Assembly (NCBI RefSeq): GCF_030285625.1
Contig: NZ_CP127294.1
Location: 2,428,001-2,492,000, forward strand
Direction of reading: 5' to 3'
Length of the DNA stretch: 64,000 bases
Source: Amycolatopsis sp. 2-15
Lineage (GTDB): Bacteria > Actinomycetota > Actinomycetes > Mycobacteriales > Pseudonocardiaceae
Shown: one piece after another, positions 49,985 to 61,403 of the stretch
Numbering within the stretch: position 1 is the first letter of the stretch
Layout: every line of letters starts with the position of its first letter
Notes under the pieces: model-generated
What the model saw: only the letters and a program-made list of their open reading frames with translations
What the model was told of the DNA's origin: nothing
The model's database searches: none
Translations under genes and position numbers: made by a program

Positions 49985-50812
49985 TCAGGACGCGGTGGCG
50001 TTGTCCTGGAGGTCGCGCACGTCGAGCTCCAGCGCGGCGGCCTCGGCCTGCACCAGCGGCGAGAGCTGCGGGCGCTTCGGTGACAGCCCGTCACCCATCG
50101 ACTGGCCCTTGAGCTGGCGGCGGATCCACGGCAGCAGGTGCGTTTTGGTCCAGTCGAGGTCCGAGCGCCGCGAGGTGATCCAGGTGGCCGGCTCCGCGGT
50201 CGGCGGGTACGGCTCGCGCCAGTCCTCGGTCACGGGCACGCCGAGCACCTCGGCGGTCAGCAGCGCGATGCGGCGGTGCGCGTCGGGCGTGAAGTGCAGG
50301 CGGTCGTCGCTCCAGGCGCGCCGGTCGTGCAGCGGCGCCATGGTCCAGAGGTCGACCATCTGCGCGCCGTGCCGGGCCGCGATCGCCCACAGGTAGGTGT
50401 TGTAGATGCCGATCTTGCCGCGCAGCACGCTCATCACCGAAAGCGCCTTGGTGTCGGGACCGTTGAAGATCACGACCGGGATGCCGGCCTCGCGCAGCTT
50501 CACCACGCCGGCCTCGAACCGGGCCGCGATGGCATCGACATCCACGCCCGGCACGATCACGTCGTTCCCGCCCGCGCACAGCGTGACCAGGTCGGGCTTG
50601 ACCTCGAGCGCGATCGGCAGCTGCTCGTCCATGATCTCGTCGAGCATCTTGCCGCGCAGCGACAGGTTCGCGTATCGGAAGTCCGGCCGTCCCGCGGCGA
50701 GCATCTCGGCGAGCCGGTCGGCCCAGCCCCGGAAGGAGCCGTCGGGCAGCTCGTCGTTGAGGCCTTCGGTGAAGCTGTCACCGATCGCCACGTAACTGTC
50801 GATTCCGTACAC
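49985..50812 (-). CDS. SGNH/GDSL-family hydrolase
   Basis: 275 residues. The nucleophile block YVAIGDSFTEGL (Ser in G-D-S) opens the protein, then GKMLDEIMDEQLPIALEVKPDLVTLCAGGNDVIVPG, with the Gly and Asn of the oxyanion hole, and DDRLHFTPDAHRRIALLTAEVLG, supplying the catalytic Asp/His. No signal peptide, so an intracellular esterase or lysophospholipase-type enzyme. Stand-alone, with an inverted repeat 45 bp upstream of its start. Confidence 0.92.
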   Translation of the reverse strand: MYGIDSYVAIGDSFTEGLNDELPDGSFRGWADRLAEMLAAGRPDFRYANLSLRGKMLDEIMDEQLPIALEVKPDLVTLCAGGNDVIVPGVDVDAIAARFEAGVVKLREAGIPVVIFNGPDTKALSVMSVLRGKIGIYNTYLWAIAARHGAQMVDLWTMAPLHDRRAWSDDRLHFTPDAHRRIALLTAEVLGVPVTEDWREPYPPTAEPATWITSRRSDLDWTKTHLLPWIRRQLKGQSMGDGLSPKRPQLSPLVQAEAAALELDVRDLQDNATAS

Positions 50813-50856
50813 TCTGGGATCCCCTTCCCCGGACTAACCGCGCCTGCCCCGCGTTA

Positions 50857-50873
50857 AGTTGTACACCACAACT
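50857..50873. promoter_or_regulatory. AGTTGT/ACAACT inverted repeat
   Basis: AGTTGTACACCACAACT: six-base arms with a 5-base spacer, in the 276-bp gap between two divergent genes and 45 bp ahead of the SGNH gene. A TetR-like operator is plausible, but no regulator is near. Confidence 0.4.
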
Positions 50874-51088
50874 AACAATCGGACGTCCCCGTATCCTTCC
50901 CGGCAGCCACCCCTGATTCAGGCGGAAGTCACAGTCTCTTATCTTGTCGGATCGTCGCGCGCGTGTATTACGCGATTTTCACCTCGATCCGGGGTGACGA
51001 ACCGCTCAATCGAGCACTGATCGGACACGCGTGTGGCGAAGGTCTCCCGCTTCGGGACTGCCGCTCCGGAATCCGGCAGGCTGGGGAT

Positions 51089-51757
51089 GTGACGGACGAG
51101 ACGACGCCTTCGCGCGAGTCGCTCGCGCAGATCCTCGGTGGCCGCCGAGGGGCGATCGACGCCAGCATTCCGCCGGTGGCCTTCGTGGTGGGCTGGCTGG
51201 CCACCGGGCAGTCGATCTCGTGGGGCGCGATCGTGGCCATCGGGGTCGCCGTGGTGCTCGGCACCTACCGGCTGATCCGCGGCGACAAGGCACGCGCGGT
51301 CGTCGTGAGCCTCGCGGCCGTGGTGATCGCCGCGCTCATCGCGCTGCACACCGGCCGCGCGGAGGACTTCTTCCTGCTGCAGCTGCTCTCGAACGCGGCG
51401 AGCGCGCTGCTGTTCGCCGCCAGCATCGTGGTGCGGTGGCCGCTGCTGGGCGTGATCGTGGGACTCCTGATCGGACAGAAGACGCGCTGGCGCCGTGACC
51501 CCGCATTGCTGCGTGCGTACTCGTGGGCGAGCTGGGTGTGGGTGCTGCAGTACCTGATCCGCGTGGTGGTCTACGGCCTGCTGTGGTGGGGCGGGCAGGT
51601 GGTCGCTCTCGGTATCGCGCGCACCGCGCTCTCCTGGCCGCTGGTCGCGGCGACCGTGGCGGTGAGCGGCTGGGTGCTCTACAAGGCGCTGCCGGCCGGG
51701 CATCCGGGCCTGCGGCTCGCCTCGGAACCGGGTCCGGAAAACGGGCCCAGGACATAA
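51089..51757 (+). CDS. DUF3159-family membrane protein
   Basis: 222 residues from the GTG at 51089 (a further-upstream frame start is unlikely). Several membrane spans: PPVAFVVGWLATGQSISWGAIVAIGVAVVLGTY, ARAVVVSLAAVVIAALIALH, LLQLLSNAASALLFAASIVVRWPLLGVIVGLLIG, WVWVLQYLIRVVVYGLLWWGGQV, VAATVAVSGWVLYKALP. The segment RGAIDASIPP is the DUF3159 signature. No function known. A GC-rich hairpin ends it. Confidence 0.85.
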   Translation: MTDETTPSRESLAQILGGRRGAIDASIPPVAFVVGWLATGQSISWGAIVAIGVAVVLGTYRLIRGDKARAVVVSLAAVVIAALIALHTGRAEDFFLLQLLSNAASALLFAASIVVRWPLLGVIVGLLIGQKTRWRRDPALLRAYSWASWVWVLQYLIRVVVYGLLWWGGQVVALGIARTALSWPLVAATVAVSGWVLYKALPAGHPGLRLASEPGPENGPRT

Positions 51758-51760
51758 GGC

Positions 51761-51792
51761 GGCCCCCGGCGAGGGGGGAGGGTCCGGGGGCC
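51761..51792 (+). terminator. GC hairpin after the DUF3159 gene
   Basis: GGCCCCCGG at 51761-51769 pairs with CCGGGGGCC at 51784-51792. No U-run. Most likely a terminator or mRNA end, 4 bp past the stop. Confidence 0.55.
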
Positions 51793-51864
51793 GATGTCTA
51801 CGGTACCCGGCCCGGAGGGGTTGAGTCGACGGTTTGGGCACTTCGAACCATGTTTTGGTCGTAT

Positions 51865-52866
51865 TCACCTTGCCGAAGGTCGCGCCGCCGTCTCTCCCCA
51901 GGCGTCGACGGCGGCCAGCCACGCGGCGCCGAGCACTCCGTCGGAGCTGGTCAGCACGTCGAGCCCGGCCAGCCCGGCCTGCACGAGCGGTCCCACCGGA
52001 CCCGTTCCCGTGAGGACGCTGCCCACGAGTACCACGGGAGTTTTCTCGCCCGGATCGCGCGTGGCGAGGGCCGTGGCGATCAGAAGATCGGCTGCCCGGG
52101 CCACGATTTCCGTCGCGGCGGGCTCTCCGGCGGCCGCCGCGGCACTCACGAGGGGCGCGAACCGCGCGAGCCGGATGGGCGCTTCGGCGTTGACCTTCGT
52201 GATGAGCGCACGCGCGGTGGCCAACCGATTCGCTTCCGTGACAAGCGAATTGGGGAAATCGTGATTGTCTGAAGTGGCCACTTGGTCCCGAGAGTCCACA
52301 AAAGACGGTCCGAACGCCTCGGCGAGCACGGCGGCCGGCAGCCCGGTGAGTGCCGGCCCGCGGCCGAGCGCCTCCAAAGTGGATCGCACCGCCTCGCGCC
52401 CGAGCCAGAACGCCGAACCCTCGTCGCCGAGCAGCCAGCCGCAGCCGCCCGCCGTGGCGGTCATCCGCCGTTTGCGGATGCGGCCGGCGATCGAGCCGGT
52501 GCCCGCCACGAGCACGGTGCCGTCGGGGGCCGACGTCGCCGACGCGTACGCGACTTCGGCGTCGGCCACCGTCCGGACCACACCGGCCAAACCGATCCGT
52601 CGCCACGCCTCGGTGAACACCGCCGCGACCGCGGGGTCGGACAGCTTGCTCACCCCGGCCAGCCCGACCACAGCGGCGCGCACGTCCGTGCGCCCGCCCA
52701 GCGCCCGCTCGATCGCCGAGGCGATGCGCGCGGCCGCCTCCGCCGGCGGGTGCGAGTTGGGGTTGGCGCCGCCGGCCGTCGCCGAGCCGAGCACGGCGCC
52801 GGTGGCGTCGACCGCGATCGCTCGGGTCGACGTGCCACCGGCGTCCACGCCCACGACGAGATTCAC
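51865..52866 (-). CDS. BadF/BadG-type N-acetylglucosamine kinase
   Basis: 333 residues from a GTG at 52866. ASKHA-fold phosphate loop LVVGVDAGGTSTRAIAVDA (D-x-G-G-T) near the N-terminus, adenosine-binding LGDEGSAFWLGREAVRS, and PVVLVGSVLTGTGPVGPL toward the end. This matches BadF/BcrA/N-acetylglucosamine-kinase members. It would phosphorylate GlcNAc or a related sugar. It overlaps the SIS gene by 4 bases and lies beside dasR, the regulator of GlcNAc metabolism, which supports the substrate. Confidence 0.9.
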   Translation of the reverse strand: MNLVVGVDAGGTSTRAIAVDATGAVLGSATAGGANPNSHPPAEAAARIASAIERALGGRTDVRAAVVGLAGVSKLSDPAVAAVFTEAWRRIGLAGVVRTVADAEVAYASATSAPDGTVLVAGTGSIAGRIRKRRMTATAGGCGWLLGDEGSAFWLGREAVRSTLEALGRGPALTGLPAAVLAEAFGPSFVDSRDQVATSDNHDFPNSLVTEANRLATARALITKVNAEAPIRLARFAPLVSAAAAAGEPAATEIVARAADLLIATALATRDPGEKTPVVLVGSVLTGTGPVGPLVQAGLAGLDVLTSSDGVLGAAWLAAVDAWGETAARPSAR

Positions 52867-53906
52867 CGGGTCTTGGTCACCTTCAGCAGCCCGCGCGGGC
52901 TGTCCGGGTCACCGCCGCGCGCGAGCGAAAGCCCGAGCGCGATGCGCTGGATCGGCAGGATCTCCAGGATCGGCGCGAGTTCCTCGGCCGTCGGGGCCAC
53001 GGGGATCCGCAGCGCCGCCGGCACGTCGGCCGACGCCGAGCCGACCGCGAGCACGTCGGCGCCACGCTTGCCGACGGCCTCGAGCACCTCACCCATGGCC
53101 GCGCCGCCGTGGCCCGCGCTGGTTACCGCGAGCACGGCGGTCTCGCCGTCGACGGCCGCCACCGGGCCGTGGAGCAGGTCTGCGCCGCTGTAGGCGCGGG
53201 CGGCGAGGTAGCTCGTCTCCGCCAGCTTCAGCGAACCTTCGAGCGCCGTCGCGTAGGAGTAACCGCGGCCGGTGGTGAGCACGCGGTCGACGAAGCGGTA
53301 GCGGTCCACCGCGCGCTGCACGCCTTCGGTCGCGCCGTCGAGCGTCTGCTGGGCGAGGTCGCCGAGCTTCTGCGCGTCGGCCGCCTTGCCGCCGCGCACG
53401 GCGTCGATGAACAGGTACAGCGCGAGCAGCGTCGCGGAGTACGTCTTGGTCGCGGCCACCGCCTTCTCCAGACCGGCGCCGATGTCCACGCCCAGCTCGG
53501 CCGCCGCGCGCAGCGGCGAGTCCGGTGTGTTCGTGACCGATACCGTGAGCGCCCCCTGGCGCCGGGCCGCTTCGGTGACCTCGATGAGGTCGGGTGAGCC
53601 GCCGCTCTGGCTCACGGTGACGAAGAGCACGTCCTTGAGGTCTGGTCGTGCGCCGTAGAGCGTCGCGGTGGACGGTGACACGAGACCCGCGGGAAGACCC
53701 AGGAGTACCTCGATCAGGTACTTGGCGTACAACGCAGCGTGGTCACTCGATCCCCGTGCGGCGAGCAAAGCGAAACGGGGCGGCTTTTGTGAAATCTTTT
53801 CAGCTACTTCGGCTATTTCGCCCTGCCGCTCGACGAGCCCGGCCAGTACGGCAGGCTGCTCCGAGATTTCCGCGGCCATGTGCTCGCCGGGATGTTGTTG
53901 GGTCAT
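52863..53906 (-). CDS. SIS-domain aminosugar isomerase/deaminase-like protein
   Basis: 347 residues from the ATG at 53906, with GGAAAG upstream (a GTG lies at 53909). Two SIS domains: RFALLAARGSSDHAALYAKYLIEVLLGLPAGLVSPS, VTVSQSGGSPDLIEVTEAARRQGALTVSVTNT in the first; FVDRVLTTGRGYSYATALEGSLKLAETSYLAARAYSGADLLHGP in the second. No glutaminase domain, so it resembles GlmS-like deaminases (NagB-II) rather than GlmS itself. Likely converts GlcN-6-P to Fru-6-P. Divergent from dasR with a dre site between. Confidence 0.88.
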   Translation of the reverse strand: MTQQHPGEHMAAEISEQPAVLAGLVERQGEIAEVAEKISQKPPRFALLAARGSSDHAALYAKYLIEVLLGLPAGLVSPSTATLYGARPDLKDVLFVTVSQSGGSPDLIEVTEAARRQGALTVSVTNTPDSPLRAAAELGVDIGAGLEKAVAATKTYSATLLALYLFIDAVRGGKAADAQKLGDLAQQTLDGATEGVQRAVDRYRFVDRVLTTGRGYSYATALEGSLKLAETSYLAARAYSGADLLHGPVAAVDGETAVLAVTSAGHGGAAMGEVLEAVGKRGADVLAVGSASADVPAALRIPVAPTAEELAPILEILPIQRIALGLSLARGGDPDSPRGLLKVTKTR

Positions 53907-53958
53907 CACTTTCCTCTCCGCCGGGACCGGAGCCCCGGGTGTGCTGAGCGGCGTGCGG

Positions 53959-53974
53959 TCAGGTCTAGACCAAT
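53959..53974. promoter_or_regulatory. DasR-responsive element (dre)
   Basis: TCAGGTCTAGACCAAT matches the dre consensus ACTGGTCTAGACCAGT at 13 of 16 positions, with the core GGTCTAGACC perfect. It lies between the divergent SIS gene and dasR, 53 bp from the SIS start and 88 bp from the dasR start, as expected for autoregulation and control of aminosugar use. Confidence 0.85.
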
Positions 53975-54061
53975 GCTAGCTCGGCGGAGCGTTTGTGGTG
54001 AAGGGTACGTTTCTTGACGGGGAAGTGGCGCGATAGTGAGGGAAAGCTGAGGGAGCCGGTC

Positions 54062-54817
54062 ATGTTGGAGACATCCCCCGCGAGTGAGGCGGGGACAACG
54101 GCGGGTGTGCGCGGGCAGCGCGAACCCAAGTACTGGGCGCTGAAACAGCACCTGCTGGATCTGCTCGACGCCATGCCGCCAGGCTCGCCGATCCCGACGG
54201 AACGGGCGCTGGCGGGCGAGTTCACCGTGTCGCGCACCACCGTGCGGCAGGCGCTGGCGGACCTGACGGCCGAGGGCCGCTTGCACCGCGTTCAAGGCAA
54301 GGGCACGTTCGCGGCCGAGCCGAAGCTCGCGCAGCGGCTGCAGCTGTCCTCGTACACGGAGGACATGCGCAAGCAAGGCCTGAAGCCGTCGTCGAAACTG
54401 CTCGAACTCGAGGAATTGCCCGTGGAGGGCGAACTCGCGAAACTGCTCGCCATCCGCCAGGGTGCGAAAATTCTTCGCCTTCGCCGTCTGCGGCTGGCCG
54501 ACTCCCAGCCCATGGCGCTGGAGACGACGCACCTGCCGCTCGGGCGCTTCCGCGGGCTGCGCAAGCACATTTCGGCCGGAGGGTCGCTCTACGCAGTGCT
54601 TCGTGAGCACTACGGCGTCGAACTCCTGCGCGCCGAGGAGACGATCGAGACGTCGCTCGCCGGCCCGCAGGAAGCCGAGATGCTCGGCGCGGACGTCGGC
54701 ATGCCGGTGATGATGCTGACGCGGCACTCGTTCGCCACCGACGGCAAGCCGGTGGAGTTCGCGCGCTCGGTGTACCGCGGCGACCGCTACAAGTTCGTCA
54801 CGACGCTGCTGCCGTGA
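54062..54817 (+). CDS. dasR: GntR-family global regulator DasR
   Basis: 251 residues from the ATG at 54062 (GAGGGAGCCGGTC upstream). HTH: KYWALKQHLLDLLDAMPPGSPIPTERALAGEFTVSRTTVRQALADLTAEGRLHRVQGKGTF. HutC/UTRA effector domain: LSSYTEDMRKQGLKPSSKLLELEELP, RLADSQPMALETTHLPLGRFRGLR and EETIETSLAGPQEAEMLGADVGMPVMML, ending ARSVYRGDRYKFVT. This closely follows Streptomyces DasR, whose ligand is glucosamine-6-phosphate. It represses chitin/GlcNAc genes and links nutrient state to development and antibiotic production. Confidence 0.95.
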   Translation: MLETSPASEAGTTAGVRGQREPKYWALKQHLLDLLDAMPPGSPIPTERALAGEFTVSRTTVRQALADLTAEGRLHRVQGKGTFAAEPKLAQRLQLSSYTEDMRKQGLKPSSKLLELEELPVEGELAKLLAIRQGAKILRLRRLRLADSQPMALETTHLPLGRFRGLRKHISAGGSLYAVLREHYGVELLRAEETIETSLAGPQEAEMLGADVGMPVMMLTRHSFATDGKPVEFARSVYRGDRYKFVTTLLP

Positions 54818-54843
54818 GCCGGGCCGGCGGGCCCGGGAGCACT

Positions 54844-54881
54844 CGCCGGGCCGGGCGTGGGTGGTTGCGCCCGGCCCGGCG
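54844..54881 (+). terminator. Terminator hairpin of dasR
   Basis: CGCCGGGCCGGGCG (54844-54857) pairs perfectly with CGCCCGGCCCGGCG (54868-54881), ten-base loop. It lies between dasR and the MFS gene. Confidence 0.7.
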
Positions 54882-54930
54882 TCGCGTCACCGTGTGCGCA
54901 TGAGCTTCGAGCGTGCGCGGTGATCGCACG

Positions 54931-56484
54931 GTGACGACGACGGACAGCGGTATCCGCTGGGGCACCCCGCTGGCGCGCGGGGTGTTGTGGACGACGATCC
55001 TCGGCTCGAGCATGGCCATGCTCGACGGGACGATCGTCAATGTCGCGCTGCCCCGGATCGGCGAGGAGCTCGGCGCCACGGTCGCCGGGCTGCAGTGGAT
55101 CCTCGACGGCTACATGCTGGCGCTCGCCGCGCTGATCCTCGTGGCCGGCTCGCTCGGCGACCGCTACGGCCGGCGCCGCATGTACCTGATCGGCGTGGTC
55201 TGGTTCGGCATCGCCTCGGCGCTGTGCGCGATCGCCACCTCGACCACGGAACTGGTGATCTTCCGGATCATCCAGGGCATCGGCGGCGCGCTGCTCACCC
55301 CCGGCTCACTCGCGATCCTGCAGTCGTCGTTCAGGCACAACGACCGGGCGCGCGCGATCGGCGCGTGGTCCGGGCTGGGTGGTCTGGCCGCCGCGGTCGG
55401 ACCACTGCTCGGCGGCGTGCTGGTGCAGGTCTGGTCCTGGCGGCTGGCGTTTCTGATCAACGTGCCGCTGGCCATCGTCGTGGTGCTGATGGCGCTGAAG
55501 TTCGTGCCCGAGTCGCGCGACGAGACGGCCACCGGCCACCCCGACTTCACCGCCGCCGCGACGGGCGCGATCGGGCTCGCGGGGATCACCGGGGCGCTGG
55601 TCGAAGCGCCCGGCCGCGGCATCGGCGACCCGATCGTGCTGATCGCGCTGGTCGCCGGCATCGCCGGGCTGAGCGTGTTCCTCTGGCTGCAGCACCACTC
55701 CCGCGAACCGCTCGTTCCGCCGAGCCTCTTCCGCAACCGGACGTTCACGCTGTCCAACGCGCTCACGTTCGTGGTCTACGCCGCCCTCGGCGCCGTGATG
55801 ATGCTGCTGGTCCTGCAGCTGCAGGTCTCCCTGAACTACCCGCCGACGCTCGCGGGCCTGGCCGGACTGCCGATCACGATCATCATGCTGCTGCTCTCGG
55901 GCCGCTCGGGCGCGCTGGCCCAGCGCATCGGGCCGCGGCTGCAGCTGGTGGTCGGACCGATCGTGATCGGCATCGGCATGCTCCTGCTGATCCGCGTCGG
56001 ACCGGGGTCCTCGTACCTCGGTTCGGTCTTCCCCGCGGTGGTCGTGTTCGGCCTCGGACTCGCGTGCACGGTGGCGCCGGTGACCGCGACGGTGCTCGCC
56101 GCGGCCCCCGACCGCTTCGCCGGTGTCGCGTCCGGGGTGAACAATGCGATCGCCCGAACGGGTGGTCTTCTTGCGGTCGCGGTGCTCCCCGCTGCCGCCG
56201 GACTCACCGGTTCGGCCTACCGCGACCCCGTCGCGCTGACGGCCGGCTGGCGCATGGCTCTGCTCATCTGCGCCGTCCTGGCGATCGCCGGGGGCCTCAT
56301 CGCGTTGGGGATTCACAACGGCGTGCTCGGTTCTCCGGACGATTCCGGAGACACCGCCGGTGGCCCGGCCGGGCCCGAGGCCGAGCGAGTCGTGGACGAC
56401 GAGTCGCCCCACCTCGGCGAGTGCTACTCGTGCGGGGTGGACGGGCCGCCGACCCACGTCCGCCCGGGCCCGGTGCGCGACTGA
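54931..56484 (+). CDS. MFS transporter, DHA2 (14-TM) drug exporter type
   Basis: About 517 residues from the GTG at 54931 (an alternative GTG at 54913 adds six). The motif-C-type first helix SSMAMLDGTIVNVALPRIGEEL, motif A GSLGDRYGRRRMYLIG and RIIQGIGGALLTPGSLAILQ are hallmarks of EmrB/QacA-like proton antiporters. A cytoplasmic C-terminal tail (DDSGDTAGGPAGPEAERV) ends with CYSCG-x-D. No regulator gene is adjacent other than dasR; a hairpin separates them. Substrate unknown; multidrug or metabolite export. Confidence 0.93.
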   Translation: MTTTDSGIRWGTPLARGVLWTTILGSSMAMLDGTIVNVALPRIGEELGATVAGLQWILDGYMLALAALILVAGSLGDRYGRRRMYLIGVVWFGIASALCAIATSTTELVIFRIIQGIGGALLTPGSLAILQSSFRHNDRARAIGAWSGLGGLAAAVGPLLGGVLVQVWSWRLAFLINVPLAIVVVLMALKFVPESRDETATGHPDFTAAATGAIGLAGITGALVEAPGRGIGDPIVLIALVAGIAGLSVFLWLQHHSREPLVPPSLFRNRTFTLSNALTFVVYAALGAVMMLLVLQLQVSLNYPPTLAGLAGLPITIIMLLLSGRSGALAQRIGPRLQLVVGPIVIGIGMLLLIRVGPGSSYLGSVFPAVVVFGLGLACTVAPVTATVLAAAPDRFAGVASGVNNAIARTGGLLAVAVLPAAAGLTGSAYRDPVALTAGWRMALLICAVLAIAGGLIALGIHNGVLGSPDDSGDTAGGPAGPEAERVVDDESPHLGECYSCGVDGPPTHVRPGPVRD

Positions 56485-56487
56485 TCC

Positions 56488-57432
56488 CTATGCGAGCAGC
56501 TCGGCCAGCAGTTTCGGGTCGACGTTGCCGCCGGAGACCACCGACACCGTCTTGCCGCCCGGCAGCTCGCCGGCGTGGTGCAGGAACGCGGCGGTGGCCG
56601 TCGCGCCGCTGGGCTCGGCCACGAGCCGCGCCCGGTGGGCCAGCACGCGCACGGCGTCGCGGATCTCGTCCTCGGTCACGGTGATGATGTCGTCGAGCAC
56701 TTTCTGCAAGTGGGCGAAGGTGAGGTCCGAGGGCTGGGCACGCAGGCCGTCGGCGATCGTGCGGGCACGCTGCTCCATGGGCCATTCGATGCGGCGACCG
56801 ACGCGCAGGCTCTCGGCGGTGTCGCCGGCCAGCTCGGGCTCGACGCCGATCACCTTCGCGTCCGGGCACAGCGCCTTGATCGCCGTGCCGACGCCCGCGG
56901 CGAACCCACCGCCGCTCACCGGCACGAGCACGGTGTCGACGTCCGGCAGGTCGGTGGCGATTTCCAGGCCCGCGGTGCCCTGGCCCGCGATCACGTCGAG
57001 GTGGTCGAACGGCGGGATGAGCGTGAGCCCGCGCTCCTGCGCCAGCGCGGCCGCGGCCGGCGCCTGGTCCGCGATCGGCACCTCGACGACCTCGGCGCCC
57101 CAGCGCCGGGTGGCCTCGACCTTGAGCCGCGGCGCCACGTCGGGCACCACGATCACGGCGGGGATGCCGAAGGCGTTCGCGGCGTAGGCGACCGCCTGCG
57201 CGTGGTTACCGCTGGAATACGCGACCACACCGCGTGCGCGCTCCACGTCGTCGAGTGAGGCGATCGCGTTGTACGCACCGCGGATCTTGAACGCGCCGAT
57301 TTGTTGCAGGCTCTCGGGTTTGAGCCACAGTTCGCCTTCGGCCCAGGGCTGGCGCAACAGCGGAGTGCGTACGGCGTGGTCCGCCACGCGCTTCGCCGCG
57401 GCCTCGATGTCGGAGATCGTCACCAATCGCAT
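56488..57432 (-). CDS. Threonine dehydratase-family PLP ammonia-lyase
   Basis: 314 residues. PLP lysine in LQQIGAFKIRGAYNAI (F-K-I-R-G-A), SSGNHAQAVAYAANAFGIPA, GQGTAGLEIATDLPDVDTVLVPVSGGGFAAG, and VSVVSGGNVDPKLLAELLA. Length without a regulatory ACT domain points to the catabolic type (threonine/serine or hydroxyaspartate ammonia-lyase). The His/Asp residues distinguishing hydroxyaspartate lyase cannot be judged from here. Convergent with the MFS gene, stops 3 bp apart. Confidence 0.92.
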   Translation of the reverse strand: MRLVTISDIEAAAKRVADHAVRTPLLRQPWAEGELWLKPESLQQIGAFKIRGAYNAIASLDDVERARGVVAYSSGNHAQAVAYAANAFGIPAVIVVPDVAPRLKVEATRRWGAEVVEVPIADQAPAAAALAQERGLTLIPPFDHLDVIAGQGTAGLEIATDLPDVDTVLVPVSGGGFAAGVGTAIKALCPDAKVIGVEPELAGDTAESLRVGRRIEWPMEQRARTIADGLRAQPSDLTFAHLQKVLDDIITVTEDEIRDAVRVLAHRARLVAEPSGATATAAFLHHAGELPGGKTVSVVSGGNVDPKLLAELLA

Positions 57433-57586
57433 GCGGCGAGTATGTCAGGAAAGTGTGAGCAATAGTCTATCCATTATGGACAGTCAACGTGTCCTCCCTC
57501 ACGACTGGGCAACGCGGGGAGTTCCTGAGACGACTTAACCGTTGAACACCAGAGGGGAAATTTCCGGGCACTAGTAGATCGGGATC

Positions 57587-58372
57587 ATGAGCGAGGAGCG
57601 GGAAAGAACATCGGAGCAGGGCGCGAAGAAGAACTTCCGCCCCGCGCAGATCGTCGCCACGGCGCTGGCCGCGGTGACGGCGGCGCTGCTGGGGTCGACA
57701 CTGGGGGTCGCGGGCACCGTGGTCGGTGCCGGGCTGGCGAGCGTAATCACCACGGTCGGCGCCGAGCTGTACCTGCGTTCGCTGCAGCGCACACGCGAGG
57801 CCGCGCTGAAGGCACGCGCGGTGCTCGTGACGGCGGGCCAGCGCAGGGGCAGCAGGCCCGGCCTGCCGCCGGTCGACGATCCGGCGCAGATGCCGACCGT
57901 GCTGATGCCGCTCGACCCGTCGGAGATGCCGACGGTGCGGATCTCGAAGCTCACCGGGCGGGAGCAGCCGGAGCCGGAGGAATCGTTCGCAGACAAGCTG
58001 CGGAAGCTGCGTTGGCCGTTGATCATCGGGACGAGCGTGGTCGCCACGGTCATCGCGATCGCCGTGGCGGTCGGGGCGGACTTCGTCTCAGGCGGCAACG
58101 TCGGACCCGGTGTCTTCCACCACGGCAATTCAGGCACGACCCAGCAGCAGAAGCAGGACGACAACCCGCCCGCGACGTCGGAGAACACCCCGCCGCCCAG
58201 CGAGACCGAGTCGAACACGCCGCCCTCGTCCTCCTCGAACACGTCCACGAGTGAGTCGGAGACGTCGCAGAGTTCGGTGAGTGACACGCCACCGAGCACG
58301 GGCGGGGCGGCGTCGACCACGCCGAGCGCACCGCAGACGAAGGGCGCGGCGTCGGGGACTCCGGCGCCCTAA
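57587..58372 (+). CDS. Membrane protein with disordered C-terminus
   Basis: 261 residues. Hydrophobic segments at about 23-45 ([27 protein letters not shown]) and 147-168 ([20 protein letters not shown]), a basic inter-loop ([24 protein letters not shown]), and a long Thr/Ser/Pro/Glu-rich extracellular tail ([24 protein letters not shown]). No family recognised; topology and composition suit an envelope sensor or wall-associated protein. Its stop codon overlaps the end of thiE (CTAA). Confidence 0.75.
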   Translation: MSEERERTSEQGAKKNFRPAQIVATALAAVTAALLGSTLGVAGTVVGAGLASVITTVGAELYLRSLQRTREAALKARAVLVTAGQRRGSRPGLPPVDDPAQMPTVLMPLDPSEMPTVRISKLTGREQPEPEESFADKLRKLRWPLIIGTSVVATVIAIAVAVGADFVSGGNVGPGVFHHGNSGTTQQQKQDDNPPATSENTPPPSETESNTPPSSSSNTSTSESETSQSSVSDTPPSTGGAASTTPSAPQTKGAASGTPAP

Positions 58373-59034
58373 CCGAGCCGCGCCTTCAGTGTCTCCGCGG
58401 CCGCCTTCGGGTCTTCGGCGTCGGTGATGGCGCGGACCACGACGATCCGCGTCGCGCCGGCCGCCACCACCTCCGGCAGGCGTTCGGTGTCGATGCCGCC
58501 GATTGCGAACCACGGCCGGTCGGTACCGGTTTCAGCCGTGGCCCGGACCAGGTCGAGGCCCGGCGCGTACCGGCCGGGCTTGGTCGGCGTCGGCCAGCAC
58601 GGGCCGGTGCAGAAGTAGTCCACGCCGTCTTCGGCGGCGGCCGCGGTGGCCTGTTCGACCGAGTGCGTGGAGCGGCCGATCACCACGTCGTCGCCGAGGA
58701 TGCGGCGGGCGAGCGGCACGGGGATGTCGTCCTGCCCCAGGTGCAGCACGTCGGCGTCCGCGGCGAGGGCGACGTCGGCGCGGTCGTTCACCGACAGCAG
58801 CGCACCGTGGCGCGCGCAGGCTTCGGCGAGCACTTCGAGCGCTGCGATCTCCTGCGCGGCCTCGAGCGGGGCGCCGTTCGTCTTGTCGCGCAGCTGCACG
58901 ATGTCGACGCCGCCGGCCAGGGCCGCGTCGATGAACTCGGCGAGGTCGCCACGCGACGAGCGGGCGTCGGTGCACAGGTACAGCCGCGAATCGGCCAGGC
59001 GGGTGCGGATCTGTGATCCGGTCAGGGCGGGCAT
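58369..59034 (-). CDS. thiE: Thiamine-phosphate synthase ThiE
   Basis: 221 residues. [38 protein letters not shown] carries the HMP-PP-binding Q-x-[35 protein letters not shown] and [30 protein letters not shown] supply the phosphate site. It couples HMP-PP to thiazole phosphate. It is divergent from the riboswitch-controlled thiO, thiS, thiG genes. Confidence 0.95.
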   Translation of the reverse strand: MPALTGSQIRTRLADSRLYLCTDARSSRGDLAEFIDAALAGGVDIVQLRDKTNGAPLEAAQEIAALEVLAEACARHGALLSVNDRADVALAADADVLHLGQDDIPVPLARRILGDDVVIGRSTHSVEQATAAAAEDGVDYFCTGPCWPTPTKPGRYAPGLDLVRATAETGTDRPWFAIGGIDTERLPEVVAAGATRIVVVRAITDAEDPKAAAETLKARLG

Positions 59035-59070
59035 GGCGGGGACGTTACCCGCGCGCTACGGTGGGGTGGT

Positions 59071-59159
59071 CCGCACGGGAGCCCGAGGCACGGGCTGAGA
59101 GGGAGCTGCCGCTCCGACCGTGGAACCTGATCCGGGTCATGCCGGCGCAGGGAGCGTGA
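59071..59159 (+). ncRNA. TPP riboswitch (THI element)
   Basis: The conserved blocks are GGAGCCCG..CGGGCTGAGAGGG at 59078-59103 and, after a short arm, GACCGTGGAACCTGATCC then GGGTCATGCCGGCG and AGGGAG ending at 59154, overlapping the ribosome binding site 10 bases before the ATG at 59165. Bound thiamine pyrophosphate would close the platform and hide the Shine-Dalgarno, switching off thiO and the operon. Confidence 0.95.
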
Positions 59160-59164
59160 TTCCC

Positions 59165-61199
<2,035 letters not shown>

Positions 61200-61403
61200 C
61201 GGCCTCGCTGCCGTGCGTGCGCGGCCCGTTTCGCCCTGCCGGGGTGAACGCGGGTAAGCCGCCTGGTGCAAGTGGTCCGCGTTGCGTGCCCCGGTCGGTG
61301 ATTTCGTCCGCGCTTAACGCTGAACGTGCACCGGCAGGCCTTATGGTGGACGACACCTTTCCGGCGCAAAGGCGGCGGGCAACAGTGGCAGGAGGAGCCA
61401 GCC

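Noticed and set aside
59120..59164. Earlier in-frame ATG for thiO inside the riboswitch
   Set aside because: Translation from there would read through the aptamer; the ATG at 59165 has the proper ribosome site and the family N-terminus.
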